NCBI GenBank assembly: GCA_025345505.1
Contig: JANVCC010000021.1
Location: 1,508,450 to 1,572,449 of the forward strand
DNA: 64,000 nt
Direction: 5' to 3'
Origin: Todiramphus chloris collaris
Taxonomy: Eukaryota > Chordata > Aves > Coraciiformes > Alcedinidae
Numbering within the stretch: position 1 is the first letter of the stretch; each line of letters starts with the position of its first letter. Shown here piece after piece: positions 22,161 to 34,430 of the stretch. The notes under the pieces are model-generated. The model saw only the letters and a list, made by a program, of their open reading frames with translations, did not search any database and was not told the origin of the DNA. The position numbers were made by a program, and so were the translations under genes.

Positions 22161-25100
22161 ACATAGATAATAATGCTAACTGATGGGACAGGAAGAAATA
22201 GCAGCCCAGGAAAGGGTCAAGCTCCCTTTGCTCGCCTGAAAAACTTGGAAACGTTCAAGAAATTGTCTTTCAGGCAGAAGGAGAGACAGATTTTGAATTT
22301 CAGGGCAGACCAAGTATGTGTTCAGGACTAATGTAGTTACAGTCAACCTCCGTGAATGAGACAGGAGTCCTGAGGCTGAATAGAGAGAGGCAGCAAAGGA
22401 GAAGATATCTATTCTTGAAATGATAGCTGTCCTTGGGTTTTTAACCTTTTCTTTAACCTGTGACAGTTGGACACCATCTCTTTTCCATGTGGACTCTCTC
22501 AGATTGTTCCAGGGAAAGCAATCTCCTCCTTAACCCGGAGAAATAAACCGTGATTGACATATATCCTTTTCTAGTCATTTTGCCTAGAGGCTGTTTCACG
22601 GGAATGGTGCAACACTGGATTTTATGCCTATCTCAGCTCACCAACGTGACTATGCCCCACTGTCTGGTGCTACCTGGAGACACGGTGTCTCAGGGTGAGG
22701 AGGTGAGAAGAAGGATGGGGAGCTCACAGAAAGGGACACCAATTCAGCAATGTGGTTGCCTGTGTTCCTGCTGCAGTGCTACTTCTTTGAGAGTATCCAG
22801 CTACAACGCACTTATTATTGACAACAATATCAAAGCAAGAATGGCTCAAAGGTCACGTTAAATCTTAGCAAATATGCTGGGAGCTGCCACCTCCAGCTGG
22901 CTCTCTCTGGACTTAGAAGGAGCCAATTCATGGTAGTGTGGTAAAGGTAGAACTATTTAGAGAACCTGAAGAGGAAAACACAGAGGAGCAACGTGGGTCA
23001 CTCTGGCTATGATGTGCAATGGCTTGGGAATTACTTTTGTCTTTTTCTCAAAGATTTTCCTTCTCCTAAGACATGATAGACCTTCTGCTCTTTTCTTACA
23101 TCACTGAGCCAATGGTACTGATTCCAACTTGGAATCATAAAAAAAAGCATAGCCTTCAACTTCTTTCCTTTTGATGTATGGATTTTCAAGGAGACTCAAT
23201 TTAAGATTTTCAAAGGACTTGAAGAAATTCATGCTCAAATTCTATAGATTCAGCAGAAGTCTAATGTAACTTCATATTGCAGCCTCCCAGCTGGTAACTT
23301 GTGGACGTTGGAAAAGTTTCTTTCAAGACTCTCCTCTTCCATGCTACACCATTCGGTATGTTTCTACTTTAGCCCAAACTGGTTTTAGTTAATATAAAAT
23401 ACAGATGATCTTTTACAGTTTGTGATGTACCTCACTTGGTGATACTTTATCAGCATTACTTTAGAGAATGCCCAGGAAGGACAATCAATCTAAAGTATCA
23501 GACTTAGCAGAAAGCACCTGGTGATCCTGGGACTCAGACCAATGTAGTGTGGTCTCGCCTGAAATCTGATTAATAAGCTTGATGTCCCTATGAGCTGGAA
23601 GCTTGTATCTCACAATGACTAGGCGAGGCAGCTAGAAGGGAAGTGAAGCAAACCACGGTCTGACCCTGAAGGGCACTATTAAATATTTTGGTTTGCTTCC
23701 ATGAACATCAGAATGACAGGATGAAATATTTTAATTAACCTAGCTTTTGGCTTTGCAAGCTTGGTCCAAACTTTTTTCTCTCTTTTAGGAGCAAGCTTGC
23801 TTCTCCAACCATGATCTTCCACCAGATGTCTCTCCCCTGGCGTTTCCCATGCTAAAGCAACTTTATCAAAGGTAGAAAAATCTACCTTGGCAGTCAACTT
23901 GCACTGCTAAAAATAATCTCTCCTATGCACTGAGCAGGCAGGGCAAAGACTATTCAGAATGTGCACGTATTGATCCTACCATTCACATGCCAGAAGTAAT
24001 TGCTCACTTTGAGCATGTTTATAGATCTATGCTAACTCCTGGTTTCCTCACATCATGTCAGGACTGAACACAATCTTTCATAAATCTGTGTAGTTTCCAG
24101 AGCACTTTGGAGAGCCGTGGAATTTTCTATGGCAGATTTGGGAAAATCCTGTAACAGCCTCTTCTGATAGCCAGTGTTACTACAAACCTTCACAGGTAGC
24201 TAGAGGAACACTGTGGAAATACCTCTCTGGGGGCTCACAGGACCACTGACATGCTAAGCACAGCAATTTGTACTGCAAAACTTTTTTCAAGCAAGTTTTA
24301 TACCCTGTGTTTTGGGTTTTTTTTTTTTATTGAGGGAACTGTGATCCTGACCTCTCCTCCCTCAATTATGCTCCAGGTTCAATTGTGGTTTCCTATGAGG
24401 TTTAGAAACAGTTGGAAATCTGGAAACTTTTTTTTCTTTCTTTCTTTATTGGTCATATGTGTGGACAGTTTATGATTAATCGGGCTTTATTCTCATCCTG
24501 GCTGACTACTGTGAAAGGAAAAAAGCCTCCTGCTCTCTCCATTCCCTGCATTGTACTGAGACACAGTTTTCTGGTGTTTCTCACCGTGGCTGGCAAGATC
24601 AGTCCGTGACCTGTTCCAATTCACTAGGAGTATTATAGTACACAAAGAGCCAGCCACTCTCGTAAGTGCAATGTGAAGTGTTGTTTCTCAGTGCTTTTAT
24701 CTCTACAGCTTCCTTCATTCCTTCTCCGCTGCCACCACAAACTTGAGCCCCTCAAGCCTGTAATGTGGAGCAATTAGCCTCGAAGCCCAGATCACTCTGG
24801 CTATGTCTGCAGAGCTAGATGAAAGCTGGACAAAGACCGACTCCTGGTGCCATAGCTGAATGGGAGCTTTATAGTGGCCTTACAGAAAACTTATTTTGAA
24901 GGCAGCCAGCCTCAGGAGGTCAGAACAGAGTTAGGGAATGATAGAGTAGTTAAACAAAGAGCTTCAGAAAATATTAATTAAATTGACTCCTTCCTCCCTT
25001 GTACGCATGTTTGCATGGTCGTGTACCTGTGACCAAAAGAATCCTGTGTTGTTTTGGCATTCATATAATGAGTTTTCCTACCCTCACTCTCCTCCTTTGA

Positions 25101-26312
25101 AAAAACACCTCATTCTCTTAGGTAGAGCAAGACTCTTCTCCCCTCTCCCCCCAAAACACCTAAAGCCTCTCATAACCAACTAAAAACCCATCCCTTGGCA
25201 CATTTATCCTAACCCGCTGAATCAGTTTTTCTCAGGAGAGAACATGGAGTGTAGGACCTGACGTGTTGATGTGACAGGTGGCAGTTAGACAACACCAGCA
25301 CTACTGCCAAAATTGCTGCCCGTGACTCTTGCGACCACTGAGGATACACATTGTTTAATCAGTAATCACAAAGCAGGAGCGCCTTGAACATTTAATATCT
25401 TGATAGGTGTCTCATTCCTGCCAGAAACGTTTATACGCCACGATCTAACTTCAAGTCTCAACTGAGCTCCTGGGAGAGGCTTTGCTGCAGCTGAGGAGGT
25501 AGGATTGAGAATAAAGAATTGTTTTTGAAACACAAAACATTTATTGTTCAATTCGTCACTGCTGTGGCTGCCTGGGAGCACTGACAAGCAGGGAACCACA
25601 AGATGTGAGGAGATGACAGGTGACACTTTGGTTCAGTTCCAGCCAGTGTATTTTCTGCCACTGCTTTTAACACACTGTCCATAGGAAAAACAAAGAACCA
25701 CGAAGGCACAAAATAAAACTCAAGACACAGGAAGAGAGACAGGTTGAGGGGCAGGTAGCCCAAGCAATTACCCCTGGACAGGTCTCTTGGGGAATTAATT
25801 AACTTCAAGCAATTCTAGTCATCAAGTGTGGGAGGAGGGAGGGGCTTGCACTTTAGCCTGTGCCTGAGGCTCCATAAGTGTAGCATAAACGTAAGTGAGG
25901 GGCTCAAAGTGTTAACTGAGGAATGAGATGGGAGAGATTTAAAGGAGTTTCCACCATTGCTGTTTCCAGAGACAAAGAGATCCTGGCACTTGTTCAGAAA
26001 GAAAGACCTGCTGATCCCAAGCCCAGTAAACTTTCCCCCTGCCAAAGAGATAAGTGATAATAATTCCTACCTCAAGAAATGCAGCCTTAATGTGACAAAT
26101 TAATATCAAAATACTTGTTAAGCATCTTGCTGTAAGAGAGAGGGTTCTGCTAAAATTTTGTCTGAAGAATTCTATCAGATGAATTATTGCCAAACATTGC
26201 AGGAAAACAGGACCAAATGATCTCTTGCTTCTGTACCTTACCTTAAATTACCTCTCTCTGTTTTTCTGTTAAGACAATTCTGGCATGTTAACAGTGTTAA
26301 CTGTTAACAGCC
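22161..26312. other. Unique non-coding DNA
   Basis: No repeat family or protein-like frame recognised over about 4 kb. Three GTTAAC sites sit within 22 bp at 26287-26308 just before the next CR1. The T-rich stretches at about 24316-24330 and 24428-24447 are simple-sequence noise. Confidence 0.45.
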
Positions 26313-26770
26313 CCCTTTAAATATTGAAATATTGCAATAAATTCTCCCTGGAGCCTTCTCTTCTCCGGGCTGAAAAACCCCAGCTGTCTCAGCCTTTCTT
26401 CATAGGAGAGGTGCTCCAGCCCTCTGATCATTTTTGTGACCCTGCTCTAGACGTGCTTCAACAGATCCATGCTTTTCCTGTCCTGAGGTCTCCAAAGCTG
26501 GACGCAGTACTCTATGTGGGGTTCTGTCGAAGCAGAGTAGAGGGGCAGAATCACCTCCCTTGACCTGCTAGCCACAATTATTTTGATGCAGCCCAGGATA
26601 TGCTTGTCTTTCTGGACTCTGAGTGCACATTGACAGGGTCACATCTATCTTTTCATCCACCAGCACGCCCAAGTCCTTCTCCACAAGGTTGCTCTCAATC
26701 CCTTCATCTCCCATCCTGTACTGATACTGGTCGTTACTCCAGCCTAGGTGTAAGACCTTGCACTTCAAGT
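26313..26770 (-). mobile_element. CR1 LINE internal fragment lacking 3' end
   Basis: On the plus strand: 'gccttctcttctccgggctg', 'agcctttcttcataggagag', 'ctggacgcagtactctatgt', 'gcccaagtccttctccaca' and 'taagaccttgcacttc'. The minus-strand frame at 26568-26768 reads KCKVLHLGWSNDQYQYRMG and EKDLGVLVDEKIDV, a recognisable CR1 ORF2 segment downstream of the RT palm. The usual 3' tail is missing at the left edge (it begins at a decayed taaatattgaaatattg), so the copy has lost its terminus by deletion or is a very old remnant. Confidence 0.93.
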
Positions 26771-28716
26771 CAGGGATATGTTCAGTCTTCCCAATATTTG
26801 TTTTTCCAGGATGGTTGTGCTTAAGCTGCTTGCACCACGAGACAGAGCTAATTGAAATGCCAAGGTGTACTGCACACCCTTTGTGACAATTTCAGGCCAT
26901 GTTAAAACCACTACCACATTTGAAGAGGTTGAATTTTGAGGATCAGAACTTTCTGAAGCACTGTGCATTTGGGTTTATTTATAACTTGTGCAAATTGGTA
27001 CAATGATAAATGTGTGACTGCAGGAAAGCGCTGAGCTAGGCAGAGGTATTTGCTGTATCTGTCTCCCAAAGAAAGTCTTGTATATCTCTTTGTACATGAT
27101 TAATTGTTGTTGCTTGAGCTCTTATAGAAGACCTATAGCTGAAGAGCTGTGAGGTTATTATATATCCATCTAATTCTACCTCAAAACCCTACACTTCCAT
27201 GGAAAGTACTACACAACTTACCTGAAGCTCCACAAGTCTTGATTTCTTGTGGCTTTGCTTACTCTCTGGTGAGTATAAATCTGAAACTTCAGTAAAAATG
27301 AGTGTGTTTGAGCGGTTTGGGAGAACAGAGAAGCGGGACTAAATAAAACATTGTATTTATGGCACAGAAACAGTCACTTTATTTTATAGTGCAAATAGGA
27401 ACTTGTTCTGCCTCCATTGTGCTTAGGACCAGAAGGATAATTTGTGGATCAAATATGCCTTTGGTACACTGACGAGGCCATCACGATGCAGCACATTGTC
27501 ACTTTATTTGCCTAGAGTAACTGCAAGTCCTTTGCACAAGCCTCCTGTTCAACAGATAATGTGGTCGCCATATTTATGGTCACAGTGTAAGCCTGGTGAT
27601 TCTCTAATGCCTGGTCCCCAACGTTCTCACTCGTCAGATCAACTTTACTGGTGCATGTCAGGGACCTACTTGCTCTCTTGTTGATAGGTAGTTGGTACAG
27701 TTCATTGTACATCTCCCCCTTCTCCCTGCCCTGTTTCAGTCTCTTATCAGGAACTAGAAACTCAGTTTTCCTGACTTTGTAATGATGTACTTCAAGGTTT
27801 CCTCAGACAGAAAGCAATATTTTAAACTTGACAGCCAGACACAGAGGTGCTGTGGAAGCAGGTGCTGTGGAAATAAGCACAAGCCAACACTGAGCAGCTG
27901 CTTTGCTGGTAACTTGCATTGTTGTGCTCCACTCAACATCAGAACAAGACCTTTCCTACATGCAGTATGAAGACCCTACCCCTTCATTGCCCCCCTGGGT
28001 TATGTGATATGCTTTTAATTAGTTTTGGCCCACAGCTTTTACCATGTGACTGCATTTCAGTCATCTACAAGAAGACAGGAATTTGCTTACTAATTTATTT
28101 AAAGACATTCATCTTCTCCATGTCTGTTATCCTGGAGGAAAACTGGAGTGCTGTGTTGATAGAACAGCCCCAAGACTCAATCTGTTTCTCAGTAAAATCT
28201 GTCAATCAACTCACATCATAGTAAAATGGAGATGTGCAGTGGTAAACCAAGTACAGACAGTACACTTGGGCAAATGCAGATTTCTGTGGCTAAGCAGATA
28301 AACTCCTCTCTCTGCAGCAATGAGATAGTTTCTCTTTGTTAAGGGACGTCCAAGCACCAAAGAGCATCAACCCTTCTCTTGTGTAGGGACACACTTTTTA
28401 CATGTCCCTTCTGTTTTGATGGGGAGTGGGAAAGAAGGGAATACTTCCAGCTGTTTGTGACTGCTTTATTTTTAATTATCATGGATTTAAGAGCAAAACA
28501 AATGCTGTGATATGCCATTGAAAGTGTTTAGGGTATATGCTTGGATAATATCTGAAAGGAACTGCCTGTGTGAGGAAGGGACATAGGTTCAACCACTAGT
28601 ATTGTGACAAAACTTATGCTGTCCCATACTCTGCACTGATTTAGTCCTGCGAAGGATATTTCTTGAATTCAATGCCCACTTGAAATAGTAATTTATTTCA
28701 TAAATTAGTCTTCTGA
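26771..28716. other. Unique non-coding DNA
   Basis: No repeat family recognised. Around 27430-27720 a few CpGs persist (gacgaggccatcacgatgc, gtcgccatatt) and a weak regulatory role is possible. An acceptor-like tract ends at 27739 (ccctgccctgtttcag), but the following frames are closed or unlike protein. Confidence 0.4.
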
Positions 28717-28815
28717 GTTTTGTTTGTTTGGGTTTTGTTGTGTTTGCTTCTGTTGTTTCGGTGTGTTTGGTTTTTGTTGTTTTGGTGTGTTGTTTGTTTT
28801 TGGTTTTGTTTTTTT
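28717..28815. repeat. T/G-rich simple sequence
   Basis: About 100 bases built almost entirely of T and G (gttttgtttgtttggg, gttgttttggtgtgttg). On the complementary strand it resembles the A/C tract at 13166-13350 in composition. The 88-codon minus-strand frame over it is low-complexity. Confidence 0.85.
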
Positions 28816-31019
28816 AATGCAGGTTCTCTTCCAGAAAGCATACAATGTTCAAATGCCCAAGACATGAAACACTTAGACTGGGACCAGTAATAGTCCATGA
28901 CTAGACTTTCTGGGGTTAGACTGAAGAGCCCCAGGTTCCTGCTATAATGCAACTCAAATCTCATTCTTCAAGGCCTGGACATACCTGGTGTTTATGCTTA
29001 GGAAAGCTATTTCAGGTCATAGGTGGAGGTCTTCATGTATGGTTCTGTTTATAACTGACACATTTTCCTTTAGAAGTGAAAGGCTGGAGGAAGTTTTTGT
29101 AGTTTTGAGAACAGCTCAAGGTTACCTGAAATATAGAACTCCAGTGAAGATGCAGCAATACAGATATAGGATTGTAAGTGGCAGATTTCTTTATAATCAT
29201 GCATGGTTCATTTTGCTGTTCATAGAATTGCAGAATCAATGCAAACAATTGCATTGAATGCAATCTTTTGTATGTGTTGCTAATGTTTTCAAATGTTGTG
29301 TAATAATGTACATGTCCTGAGGGTCAGACTGCATCATGTATGTTCCAAATAGTCTGAATCCACCCTGGCAATATCATGATCAGGAAATTTCACTAAATGA
29401 AATTTGAGAGTTCACTGAATTAAACCTGTAAATACTGCTGGATTCTAAATTTAAATTAGGAAATATTACTACAGAGATACAAAACAAAGGCTTTTGAATC
29501 CAAGACACTTATGAAACAAGATCTGACATCTAAAAGAGCAAGCTGAAAGTCACTGTGATAAATAGAACATGTACTCCTTACAAAATCCAAATGGTCCTTA
29601 TTATCTCTACATCATTAACATCTACATAATTTTCATTTTCATAGGCTATTTCCTAAGTACTGTGGGCTCTCATTTTCTGATCAGTGAAGCCGACTGCATT
29701 CAATGAAATACCATCATGTTCACACTTGGGATAAATTCTGCTCAGGTCATGAATAAAATATATTAGGCTGCTACTGTACTGATTCCCCAAAGAATGCTCA
29801 TGGCAAAGCCAGCATCTAATTCACCACTCTGAATTTCCTGCAGCAGCTAGTACTTTTTACTAGTTAGGAAAAAAAGCAACTACTGACTTGCTAGCTTTAA
29901 CTTTTACTTTTGAGTGTTTTTGGGGTCAGATGGTATCCCCAAATTATTCATGTAAGAGGTGAGTCAAACAAGGATGAGACCATTGTTATCTCAGCTTTTG
30001 ATACGATTGCTCCAGCATCACTGTGCCCCTTGACACGATTCAGCCAACTGCATGTAGACATCAATCCATTTAAGATGATCATTGCAACTAGGCAGGGGTG
30101 GAGTGGGAGAAGAGATTTCGTTTCACATCCATTTGAATTTGTGTTCTTGTTAAAACTGTTGCAGGGTCTTTATTTGCCCCCAAAGCCCACTCACTGGTCA
30201 CAGTTTAATTATAAAAATAGAGTATTGCATAGACAAATGTAGTAATGTCCTACATAACCACGGGGACTCTGTACGCTTGACTGGATAGCATGTGATTGAC
30301 ATGACCTCATAAAGTCTACTTAGCCCGTGTGGGCAATAAATTCCAGACACTGAAGGCAACCTAAGTGATCAACCAACCTGCTGGCTTGGTGAGTCTTGCA
30401 AACTAAACTTGTCCACACCATCTTTTCTCAGGATTTTTACAGAGACTCCAGATGAGCTACTGGGAGGTGGAAAAGACTTGAGCCAGCATTTTATTTCATT
30501 CAACTCTCAATACTTCTGGAGAGCTGCGAAGAGTCTCTACTTCCTCTTTTGTGTTGGATTAACCAATAAGGCCAGAACCAGGCTCCAGGGCTAAAGTAAT
30601 CTTCCTGATGTCTACACATCCCTATCACGCTCAGCAGAACTTCAGGCTCACAGCAGATGAAACAGAGGTTGATGGGAGCTCCAATTACAGTAAGAGGGCT
30701 CTGGATAGTGTTGGAGTAGATGAATGGGGGTCACAGCATCAAAAAGTGATGCAACTGTGGTGACAATACCATTTTGGGATATGGGCTATATATCCAATAT
30801 ACCATTTTTGGGCTGGGGCAAATTGCAGGCTTTTTTTTTAAACACAAGCAGCTCCCCATGTTGCTATATCTCAAATGTCACTGTATTGAAAATGCAACAT
30901 TTCCCAGCCCTACAAATATTGTTGTGGAAGGACGGAGGCAGCTTGTGAATCACCAAACTTTATTTGCAAGCTGATCATGGTTTTCATGTAAATGGAATTC
31001 TCTTAGCATTTGTCAGTTT
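28816..31019. other. Unique non-coding DNA with possible conserved block
   Basis: No repeat family seen. Around 29915-30240 a moderately CpG-retaining stretch (ttgatacgattgctcc, cttgacacgattcagcc, agatttcgtttcac) with a 110-codon plus-strand frame (29910-30242) stands out. The frame has no recognisable domain and the stretch is more likely non-coding. Confidence 0.3.
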
Positions 31020-31320
31020 GGTTAAAGCTGAGAGAAATTTGTCTTGCCAAGCTTTCTCAGCACTCCCCGCTTACCTCACTTGTCTGCCTTCTGCTCCCCT
31101 TTATGGCAGTGCCTGATTCACAGTGCAAACTGGATGGAAAATGACAGAGCCTCAGCCAGAAGCTCGCTCGACTGGAGTGACGTTTCTTGTGAATGACCGC
31201 GATGCAAGTGGCATTTATGCGACAGCATTTTGATAAAGGCAACAAATGATTCAAGGCTGTCAAACAACCTTTTTTTTTCCCCCTGTATTAAAGAAGGATG
31301 GACAGTTGCCATTCATTATT
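31020..31320. other. Candidate conserved regulatory block
   Basis: A repeat-free stretch keeping several CpGs in short succession (agctcgctcgactgg, gtgacgtttc, gaccgcgatgc, tatgcgacagc), followed by a T/C tract at about 31270-31283. The gtgacgtttc core resembles a CRE/ATF half-site. No convincing coding frame. Function is inference. Confidence 0.3.
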
Positions 31321-31985
31321 TGACTATCAAAATACTTGCATTTAAAGTCAAAACATCTGCTGTCTTTATACTGCGATCTGCTTAGCCCTACGTGATTAAG
31401 TGCTTGTCCGAAGCTGATGTTGAAAGTGGCATGTTTTTAACCACATTATCCCCCTTCTGAGATTCAGAAGCATTATTTTCCTATTTTCTAGTAGGAAGAG
31501 GGAATGAAGTATGTTGTTTTGAGCTGGATTCAAGACTGAAACAAGCCTAGATGTATAGGATCACTTGTGTTCAGAGACCAGAGTCAAGAACAGACTGAGA
31601 TGGCTCCTCTGGCCCAGGCCACAGACAAGGCAAGTACCCTCTGCCTGTGGTTGTCCTTTCAATCACTATAATAATGAGCCAGGAGAAATCATAAATTCTT
31701 GCATGATGGTGTGCATTTTAGCAGTGTTCTGGATTCACCGTGGGTGTGCCTTGGCCTGTATCAACTCTTGTGCCCAACTCCTTGTCAACTGTCCATGGAA
31801 AAGAAATCCAAATACTTACTTGGTCTGAAAATTAGGTTCCATGCTCCAAAAATATGTTGGTCTAAACTCTTCGGTTCCAGGACCAGTTTGCCTCAGGCCA
31901 TTTGCATATAGCAAAAAAAAAAAAAAGGTATTCTAGTATCTAACTAATCTCTGTATCCACCTCTGTAGGCTTAATTCTTTCTCCA
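31321..31985. other. Unique non-coding DNA
   Basis: No feature recognised except an A-run at about 31913-31926. Confidence 0.45.
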
Positions 31986-32270
31986 GTGATTTAGACAAGT
32001 TTCATAGCAAATATGTCGTTATTAGAGCCAGAGTAATTAGAGGGCTTGGAGCTGCTCCTGTAAATAGAATTTTACTCCAATCGTTTTTCCCCATGACACT
32101 GTCAGGATTCACCCCTGCGGAAGGTTTTATCAATCATTTCCTATGACAGTCTCTAATTCTCAGCTTCCTTAACCACTGCTGTATATCATTTTTTGTCATG
32201 TAATTAATTAGGACATGGCATGAGAAAGACAGAGGCCTGTGAAATGTGCTTAGTGGAACAGAGAATTTGC
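31986..32270. other. Candidate conserved regulatory block with homeodomain motifs
   Basis: Repeat-free AT-rich DNA with a taattaatta homeodomain palindrome at 32201-32210, other TAAT cores (gagtaattagaggg, tctctaattctc) and isolated CpGs (atgtcgtta, caatcgttttt, ctgcggaagg). This motif density is like that of developmental enhancers, but is common enough by chance in AT-rich DNA that the call is weak. Confidence 0.3.
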
Positions 32271-33246
32271 TCAATTAGGGCCTTAGCTTCTTGATTATTT
32301 CATATAATCTAGAGGAAGTATTGCCTCAACTATATTTCTATGCAGGGATGTTAGGCTCTCTCACTGTGAAAACACTCACACGTTCAGCCTTACTTGAGCT
32401 CTTCCTAATTCTTACTGCTGCATCCCTTCAGCTCCCTAGTCCGACTTCTGCTGAAGGGGCTTATTTTCAGATATATCAAGACTTCACTCTTTTCTGTCAG
32501 AATACTGAGAAGAGAACAAAATGTTATACCTCTTGTTGCTAACATGGTAGCTGCAACTCTTAATCCTGTTCTATAAACAGACCTGACTGATTGGGTTATT
32601 CCATTTTATTAAACTTTAGGGATGGGCATATGATCAAGCAGACTTAATCAGTTCCTGTCAGCCTAAGCCTACTACAGCTGTGAGAAAAAATGCCTTAGCA
32701 TTTCATGGCCATGGCAAAGAAACTGAGCACCTGTAATGTCACTATAAGGAACTGATGTTGGTAACGTTTCATGTTATTAGAAGCCTGGATAATAATTAGA
32801 ACACAAACGAAGACAAGGTCCTGTGACTAAATATTCACTTCCTTTGCAATAAATATAATTGTCCAAGAGCAATCCAAGTATGTGACGGGGAACCTGGGAG
32901 GAGGATTTCATAGACAAGGAAACTGATGAAGATGAATGATGATGTGGTCACTGAAGCTCTTGTCCCCACAAAAAATGTTCTTAGTCCTGACAGGTGATTT
33001 GATGTCTCTGTTGCCTGTATAATCTTGTATAGTAAGTATCCACATATGTATTTTCTAGCCCTTGTTGTCATAATACTGATGGCCCTCATAGCAGTGTATT
33101 TCCATCTCCACCCTTACAGTGTCTGATGTTGGAATGAGTCAGAGAGACCTGTAAGTTTTCTAAATAAGGTGCATTTCATCTATACCAAGTACTATGCCAG
33201 CATTGCTTATGCCATTCCTGGTAGTATACCACTATAATTATATTCT
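32271..33246. other. Unique non-coding DNA
   Basis: No repeat or protein-like frame recognised in the roughly 1 kb before the CR1 cluster. Confidence 0.45.
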
Positions 33247-34430
33247 CAGAATCACAGAATCACAGAATCATTTAGGTTGGAAAAGCCCCTTGGGATCATC
33301 GTGTCCAATCATTAGCCCTACTCTACAAGTTCACCCCTAGACCATGTCCCCCAACACCACATCCAAGCGATGCTTAAATACATCCAGGGATGGGGACTCA
33401 GCCCCCTCCCTGGGCAGCCCATTCCAATATTTCACTGCCCTTTCAGTGAAGAATTTTTTCCCTAGTGTCCAGTCTAACCCTGCCTTGTTTCAGCTTGAGG
33501 CCGTTCCCTCTGGCTCTGTCCCTGATCACCTGAGAGCAGAGCCCAGCACCAGCCTCTCTCCAATGTCCTTTCAGGGAGCTGGAGAGAGTGAGGAGGGCTC
33601 CCCTCAGCCTCCTCTTCCTCAAACTAACCAGGCCCAGCTCCTTCAAACGCTCCTCAGAGGATCTCTTCTCCAGCCCCTTGCCCAGCTTCGTTGCCTCCTC
33701 TGCCCCCGCTCCAGCCCCTCGAGATCTCTCTGGGACTGAGGTGCCCAAACTGGACACAGTGCTCGAGGGGAGGCCTCCCCAGTGCTGAGCACAGGGGGCA
33801 GTCCCCTCCCTGCTCCTGCTGCTCACACTGGTTCTGAGCCAGGCCAGGATGCCCTTGGCCTTCCTTGCCCCCTGGGCACACTGCTGCCTCATCTTCATTC
33901 TCCTGTCTGTTAGAACCCCCAGGTCCCTCTCTGCAAGACAGCTCTCCAGCCACACTGCCCCCAGCCTGGAGCTTTGCATGGGGTTGTTGCTGCCCAAGTG
34001 CAGGACCTGGTACTTGGCCTTGCTGAAACTCAGACCATTAACAGTGGCCCAGCGATCCAGTCTATCCCAGTCTCTCTGGAGAGCCTCCCTATCCTCATGC
34101 AGATCGACACACCCACCTAACTTGGTGTCATCTGCCCATTTACTGATGGTAGACTCTGTGTCCTCATCAAGATCATCAATAAAGATGTTCAATAGAAACG
34201 GCCCCAGCACTGAGCCCTGAGGAACACCACTTGTGACCTTCCACCAGCTGGATTTAGAACCATTGGTCACTACTCTCTGGGCCTGTCCATCCAGCCAGTG
34301 CTTGATCCAGCAGATCCTGTTCTCATCCAGGTCAGGAGCAGCCAGTTTTTCCATTAGAAATCTATGGAGAACAGTGTCAAATGTTTTCCGGAAGTCCAGG
34401 TAGACCACAACTACAGCCTTTCCCTTGTTC
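33247..34430 (-). mobile_element. CR1 LINE, 1.2-kb copy with RT palm
   Basis: The plus strand starts with three octamer-tail units ((cacagaat)n, 33247-33270) and 'ggttggaaaagccccttggg'. It runs through the 3' UTR and ORF2 end and keeps the whole second half of the reverse transcriptase up to the 'tctacctggacttccggaaa' region (motif A) and a little beyond. The 5' truncation is near 34430. The first 3'-terminal 140 bp (gatcatcgtgtccaa, attagccctactctacaagt) match the fragment at 40215-40383, so these two belong to one subfamily. It carries a long open frame, described separately. Confidence 0.97.
33443..34408 (-). pseudogene. CR1 ORF2 reverse transcriptase, C-terminal 321 codons
   Basis: This is the longest open frame in the window. 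It encodes the distal RT palm of the CR1 ORF2 protein (endonuclease plus reverse transcriptase, which copies CR1 RNA at a nicked target). Motif A is YLDFRKTFD at residues 3-11 with the catalytic Asp at 5. Motif B is SGVPQGSVLGP at 60-70. The catalytic pair is in WADDTKLGG at 91-99 (usually FADD). The post-RT region follows (VLHLGSNNP, RDLGVLTD). From about residue 201 to 237 the peptide leaves the expected frame, then returns at [20 protein letters not shown], indicating two compensating frameshifts. It ends early at REKILH, short of the usual ORF2 C-terminus. The endonuclease and fingers are absent. Non-functional, but catalytic residues remain. Confidence 0.9.
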
